Assembly: GCA_041395525.1 (NCBI GenBank)
Contig: JAWLAH010000003.1
Location: 186,001 to 250,000, forward strand
Source of the DNA: CADEED01 sp020442965
Lineage (GTDB): Bacteria; Pseudomonadota; Gammaproteobacteria; Steroidobacterales; Steroidobacteraceae
Length of the DNA stretch: 64,000 nt
Reading direction: 5' to 3'
Below the pieces are notes generated by a model. It did not search any database and was not told where the DNA came from. It saw nothing but the letters and a program-made list of their open reading frames with translations. Positions 60,957-64,000 of this stretch are shown here, piece after piece. The position numbers and the translations under genes are program-made. Position 1 is the first letter of the stretch; every line of letters starts with the position of its first letter.

Positions 60957-61987
60957 CAGAACTCCGCCTTGACCGGCCGCGTCATCAACGAGCTAACGAC
61001 ATCGCCGACCGGCGCATTTTCGTACAGTGTGCGGTAGATTCCCTCGACGATCGGCATCGACACTTGCTGGCGCGCGGCGACCTCGAATACCGCCCGCGCG
61101 GCATGGTAACCCTCGACCACCTGGCCAATATCCGCCAGCGCTTGTGCCACGCTGCGCCCGGCGGCGAGCGCCAGGCCGAAGCGCCGATTGCGCGACAGAT
61201 TGTCGGTGCAGGTGAGTACGAGATCACCCAGGCCGGCGAGTCCCATGAAAGTTTCCTTCTGCGCACCGAGCGCCACGCCGAGTCGCGTCATCTCGGCCAG
61301 TCCGCGCGTGATCAGGGCGATGCGGCAGTTAGCGCCGAAGCCGAGACCGTCTGACAGTCCGGCGCCGACAGCCAGGACGTTCTTCACCGCGCCGCCCACC
61401 TCGACGCCGACGATATCGTTCGACGTGTAGGCCCGGAAATTCGCTGACGACAGACTGCGCGCCAACGCGGCAGCAAAGTGATCGTTGCTCGATGCGATCG
61501 TCATGGCAGTTGGCAGGCCGGCGCCGACTTCCTTGGCGAACGTCGGCCCGGAGAGTACTGCTACCGGAAATTTGTCGCCCAGCACATCACGCGCCACCTG
61601 ATGAGGCAGTTTGCCGGTGGTGAGCTCGAAACCCTTGGTTGCCCAGGCGAGGCGCACATTGCGTGCCAGATGCGGAGCAATCGCGACTAACAAGTCGCGC
61701 AGCGCATGACTCGGTACCGCGATGACCACATCCCGTGCATCGGTCAGCGCGAGCACTATGTCGGCGGTTACACTGAGTGTCGGTGGGAACGCGGCGTCGC
61801 CTAGATAGCGTTCATTGCGGCCGGCCCGCGCCAGCGCGGCGACATGTTGTGGATCGCGACCCCACAGGCGCGTGGGATGGCCGGCGCGCGCGAATTGAAT
61901 CGCGAGTGCAGTGCCCCAGGAGCCCGCGCCGAGTACTGCGATCGGTTCGCGCGCGGGCTCGTCTGCTGGCTCTGGCTGGGAAGTCAT
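60956..61987 (-). CDS. gpsA: Glycerol-3-phosphate dehydrogenase [NAD(P)+]
   Basis: A 343-residue enzyme that makes sn-glycerol-3-phosphate for phospholipids. The ATG at 61987 is followed by a short hydrophilic extension, then AVLGAGSWGTALA, WATKGFE, LSGPTFAKEV, and GVEVGGAVKNVLAVGAGLSDG. Upstream open sequence in the same frame is secB shadow. It lies 14 nt after secB, the usual secB-gpsA order of gammaproteobacteria, and is followed directly by the zincin gene. Confidence 0.95.
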   Translation of the reverse strand: MTSQPEPADEPAREPIAVLGAGSWGTALAIQFARAGHPTRLWGRDPQHVAALARAGRNERYLGDAAFPPTLSVTADIVLALTDARDVVIAVPSHALRDLLVAIAPHLARNVRLAWATKGFELTTGKLPHQVARDVLGDKFPVAVLSGPTFAKEVGAGLPTAMTIASSNDHFAAALARSLSSANFRAYTSNDIVGVEVGGAVKNVLAVGAGLSDGLGFGANCRIALITRGLAEMTRLGVALGAQKETFMGLAGLGDLVLTCTDNLSRNRRFGLALAAGRSVAQALADIGQVVEGYHAARAVFEVAARQQVSMPIVEGIYRTLYENAPVGDVVSSLMTRPVKAEF

Positions 61988-62001
61988 GCCCCGGTTGGGT
62001 T

Positions 62002-62499
62002 CTAGTTCTTGACGGGTTGTCGCTGCGCTTCCGCCATCGTCTCGGTATAGAGTGCGTCGAAATTGACCGCAGGCAGTACGAACTGCGGGAATCCGCCCTG
62101 CGTGACGAGCTGCGAGACGACGGCTCGCGCGTAGGGGAACAGCACGCTCGGGCAAACGCTGCCGATCGCGCGTTTCTGATCCGCATCGCTGAGATTGCGA
62201 ACCAGAAAGAGACCAGCCTGTTTCACTTCGACCAGAAAGGCTGTCTTGTCCGCCTGCTTGGCATCGACGGTAACCGTGAGGACAACTTCGCGCACGTCGG
62301 GCGCAACCGTGTTGGCTTGCGTGTTCAGGTCCATCGAGAACTGCGGATTCCACTCGCCTTCGACACGCGGTCCGTTGGGCGCCTCGTACGAGCAGTCCTT
62401 CAGATAAACAGTCTGCAATGACAGGTGCGGTTCGGGCTCACCAGTGACACCCGCCTGCGCCGGGGTCGGGCCGTTCTGCGTTGGGTCGTTGCTCGCCAT
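62002..62499 (-). CDS. secB: Protein-export chaperone SecB
   Basis: A 165-residue tetrameric chaperone that brings unfolded preproteins to SecA. LQTVYLKDCSYEAPNGP and the block VCPSVLFPYARAVVSQLVTQGGFPQF are typical. An N-terminal polar extension of about 25 residues is longer than in E. coli. It follows grxC by 42 nt. Confidence 0.95.
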   Translation of the reverse strand: MASNDPTQNGPTPAQAGVTGEPEPHLSLQTVYLKDCSYEAPNGPRVEGEWNPQFSMDLNTQANTVAPDVREVVLTVTVDAKQADKTAFLVEVKQAGLFLVRNLSDADQKRAIGSVCPSVLFPYARAVVSQLVTQGGFPQFVLPAVNFDALYTETMAEAQRQPVKN

Positions 62500-62541
62500 G
62501 AATTCTCCAGCAAAAGTGATCAGGGTCGCTGAGCGCGATGC

Positions 62542-62817
62542 TCAGCGGCTCAAAAGGCGATCCAGGCCACCTGCCGCTTCCAGCGCGTGTAGATCGTCGT
62601 TGCCGCCGACGTGATGTTCGCCGACAAAAATCTGCGGGACAGTGCGCCGGTCGCTGCGAGCGATCATCTCGGCGCGCTTCTCTGGCGCGGCCTCGATGTC
62701 GATCTCCTCGAATACGATCTGTTTGCGCGTGAGGAGTTGGCGCGCCTGCGCGCAGTATGGGCACCAGCTCGTGGCGTAAATCACCACTTGCGGTTGTGTC
62801 ATGGTCGGCTGTGTCAC
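62542..62817 (-). CDS. grxC: Glutaredoxin 3
   Basis: A 91-residue thiol oxidoreductase. The active site is CPYC (Cys19 and Cys22), followed by the glutathione-binding TVPQIFVG and GGNDDLHAL. A second in-frame ATG five codons in is also a possible start. It follows the rhodanese gene by 6 nt in the operon. Confidence 0.94.
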   Translation of the reverse strand: MTQPTMTQPQVVIYATSWCPYCAQARQLLTRKQIVFEEIDIEAAPEKRAEMIARSDRRTVPQIFVGEHHVGGNDDLHALEAAGGLDRLLSR

Positions 62818-62823
62818 GGCCGG

Positions 62824-63249
62824 TCAGGCGCCTTTCGCCACGGGTAGGTTGTCGGTGCGCCAACCCGCGAGTCCGCCGCGCAAGTTGAATGCCTTGGTGA
62901 ACCCCTGTGCATGTAGCTGGCGAATGGCCGCCGCAGCGAGCGAACCCGTGTCGCAGTAGACGATCACGGGCTTCTCTTTATGCTTTTTCAGCGTGTCGCC
63001 CGCTGCCGGAATCTGATCGGACGGCAGGTGGCGCGCACCGACGACGTGGCCGGCCTCGAATGCATCAGCTTTGCGGATATCGAGCACGAGCGCGCCCTGA
63101 TTCTGCAAGCGAATCAATTCTTGCGGTGACACCGACGCCGCGCTGGAGCCACGCTCGCGCAACTCGTAGACGACGACCAGCAGGGCGGCGACGGCGGCCA
63201 GGCCGACGAGTCCGGGATGATTCGCGACGTACTGTAGAAATCGATCCAT
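62824..63249 (-). CDS. Membrane-anchored rhodanese (YibN-like)
   Basis: A 141-residue protein from the ATG at 63249. One N-terminal transmembrane segment (HPGLVGLAAVAALLVVVYEL) is followed by a rhodanese domain with LVLDIRKADAFEAGHVVGARHLP and the catalytic Cys in IVYCDTGS, then FNLRGGLAGW. This matches YibN, encoded beside grxC-secB-gpsA in E. coli. It leads the operon and diverges from envC across a 123-bp gap. Sulfurtransferase substrate unknown. Confidence 0.92.
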   Translation of the reverse strand: MDRFLQYVANHPGLVGLAAVAALLVVVYELRERGSSAASVSPQELIRLQNQGALVLDIRKADAFEAGHVVGARHLPSDQIPAAGDTLKKHKEKPVIVYCDTGSLAAAAIRQLHAQGFTKAFNLRGGLAGWRTDNLPVAKGA

Positions 63250-63372
63250 CGCGGATATGCGCCGCCGTTCGCTAGTGAATAGGTCGCGCATTATATCGGC
63301 GCAGCGCGGCGCGGGCGCGGCGTTTTTCCGCCTGCCGCAGCGTCAACGGGTGCCGACCGTTACCATAGGCAC

Positions 63373-64000
63373 ATGCCGAAACTCTGGTCAGGAAAACTCG
63401 GAATCGCGCTGCTGGCGCTGAGCGCGAGCATCGGCGGCGTGGAGCTTGCGCGCGGCGCAGACAAAGACACCGCCAAAACGGAATCGCAGCTGAAGGAGGT
63501 TCGGCGACAGATTGACCGAATCCGCGAGCAAGTGACCCGCGATGCATTGCGTCGCGATCAGATTGCAGCGGAACTGCAGGCAGCGGAGCAGACCGTCGGC
63601 AGCGTGCGCAACGCGCTCGCCAGGCTGCAGGCGGAACGCGCGGAGCGAGCGGCGAGACGTGACGAGCTCGCCGTCAAGCGTCAGACGCAGGAACGCGCAC
63701 TGGCCGCAGAACGCGAGTCGCTGGCCGCGCAGATTCGGGCGGCCAGCTTGATAGGCCGCGAGGAGCCCCTGAAGTTGTTGCTGAATCAGAACGACCCGGC
63801 GCTCGTCGGTCGCATGTTCGATTACTACAGGTATTTTGGCCGCGCGCGCGCTGAGCAGATCGCCTCGATCGAAGCGCGGGTCGCCGCGCTCGACGAGATC
63901 GACGCCGCAGTCGCCGCCGAAGATGCGCGCCTGGCGGACCTGGAACGCGAGCGGCGCGTGGAGCTCGCACGCCTGCAAAGTTCGCGCGATCAACGTGGCA
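63373..64000 (+). CDS. envC: Murein hydrolase activator EnvC, cut by right edge
   Basis: The frame is open from the ATG at 63373 to the window edge (209 codons). A signal peptide (LGIALLALSASIGGVELARGA) is followed by a long coiled coil, rich in Arg, Glu, Ala and Gln with heptad-like repeats, then SLIGREEPLKLLLNQNDPA and DYYRYFGRARAEQI, the EnvC N-terminal restraining region. The LytM domain that activates amidases AmiA/AmiB at the division site lies beyond the edge. Neighbouring grxC/secB genes match the E. coli envC-yibN-grxC-secB-gpsA order. Confidence 0.9.
   Translation, partial: MPKLWSGKLGIALLALSASIGGVELARGADKDTAKTESQLKEVRRQIDRIREQVTRDALRRDQIAAELQAAEQTVGSVRNALARLQAERAERAARRDELAVKRQTQERALAAERESLAAQIRAASLIGREEPLKLLLNQNDPALVGRMFDYYRYFGRARAEQIASIEARVAALDEIDAAVAAEDARLADLERERRVELARLQSSRDQRG

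Noticed and set aside
1..64000. tRNA, rRNA or CRISPR array
   Set aside because: No cloverleaf-like sequences with T-loop consensus, no rRNA segments and no regularly spaced direct repeats were seen in the gaps between genes.

Overview
The window is a GC-rich stretch of a gammaproteobacterial chromosome spanning the replication-origin neighbourhood. The core-gene order (rpmH-rnpA-yidD-yidC-mnmE on one side, dnaA-dnaN-recF-gyrB on the other; glyQ-glyS; glnA-ntrB-ntrC; gpsA-secB-grxC-rhodanese with envC) is that of Pseudomonas/Xanthomonas-type gammaproteobacteria. A chorismatase-fed aryl-polyene (xanthomonadin-like) pigment cluster points towards the Xanthomonadales/Nevskiales/Steroidobacter side of the class. 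The placement is an inference; no 16S gene is present.

Layout. 0-11.4 kb: otsB-otsA trehalose genes (otsA cut by the left edge), a CheD-like protein, a secreted DUF885 hydrolase, an OppA-type lipoprotein overlapping mnmG, a TAP-like hydrolase, and an ABC-2 exporter pair overlapping it. 11.4-24.7 kb: the origin block, with a small zincin, mnmE, a decayed FMN reductase, a DUF1801 protein, then yidC-yidD-rnpA-rpmH diverging from dnaA-oriC-dnaN-recF-gyrB. dnaA is interrupted by three single-base deletions, probably sequence errors. gyrB carries a 503-residue intein in the TOPRIM metal-binding motif, with a decayed LAGLIDADG endonuclease. 24.7-28.3 kb: an accessory scar with an integrase remnant, a nucleotidyltransferase remnant, a broken SRPBCC gene, and intact cupin, GST and exported SDR genes. 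28.6-47.8 kb: the aryl-polyene cluster. 47.9-51 kb: glyS-glyQ. 51-52.2 kb: a RES/Xre toxin-antitoxin pair. 52.2-57.4 kb: glnA with a clear NtrC site and sigma-54 promoter, then a DUF4124 protein, ntrB, ntrC and a tiny membrane protein. 57.4-64 kb: pyrD (class 1B), trmL, and an operon rhodanese-grxC-secB-gpsA-zincin-ATP-grasp diverging from envC (cut by the right edge).

How the genes work together. In the pigment cluster a chorismatase makes a hydroxybenzoate starter, an AMP-ligase loads it onto one of two ACPs (activated by a resident Sfp-type PPTase), and three ketosynthase-fold proteins, one ketoreductase and two hotdog dehydratases extend it into a conjugated polyene. A thioesterase, acyltransferases and a glycosyltransferase attach it to a lipid carrier, and a LolA-like protein, an MMPL exporter and a multi-span membrane protein move it outwards. 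Two flavin-dependent halogenase-like proteins may decorate it. The nitrogen block is a classic self-contained circuit: NtrB/NtrC plus an NtrC-activated sigma-54 promoter in front of glutamine synthetase.

The most interesting items are the GyrB intein, the double-halogenase aryl-polyene cluster, and the tightly coupled ATP-grasp/zinc-peptidase pair of unknown function attached to the gpsA operon. No rRNA, tRNA or CRISPR array was recognised.
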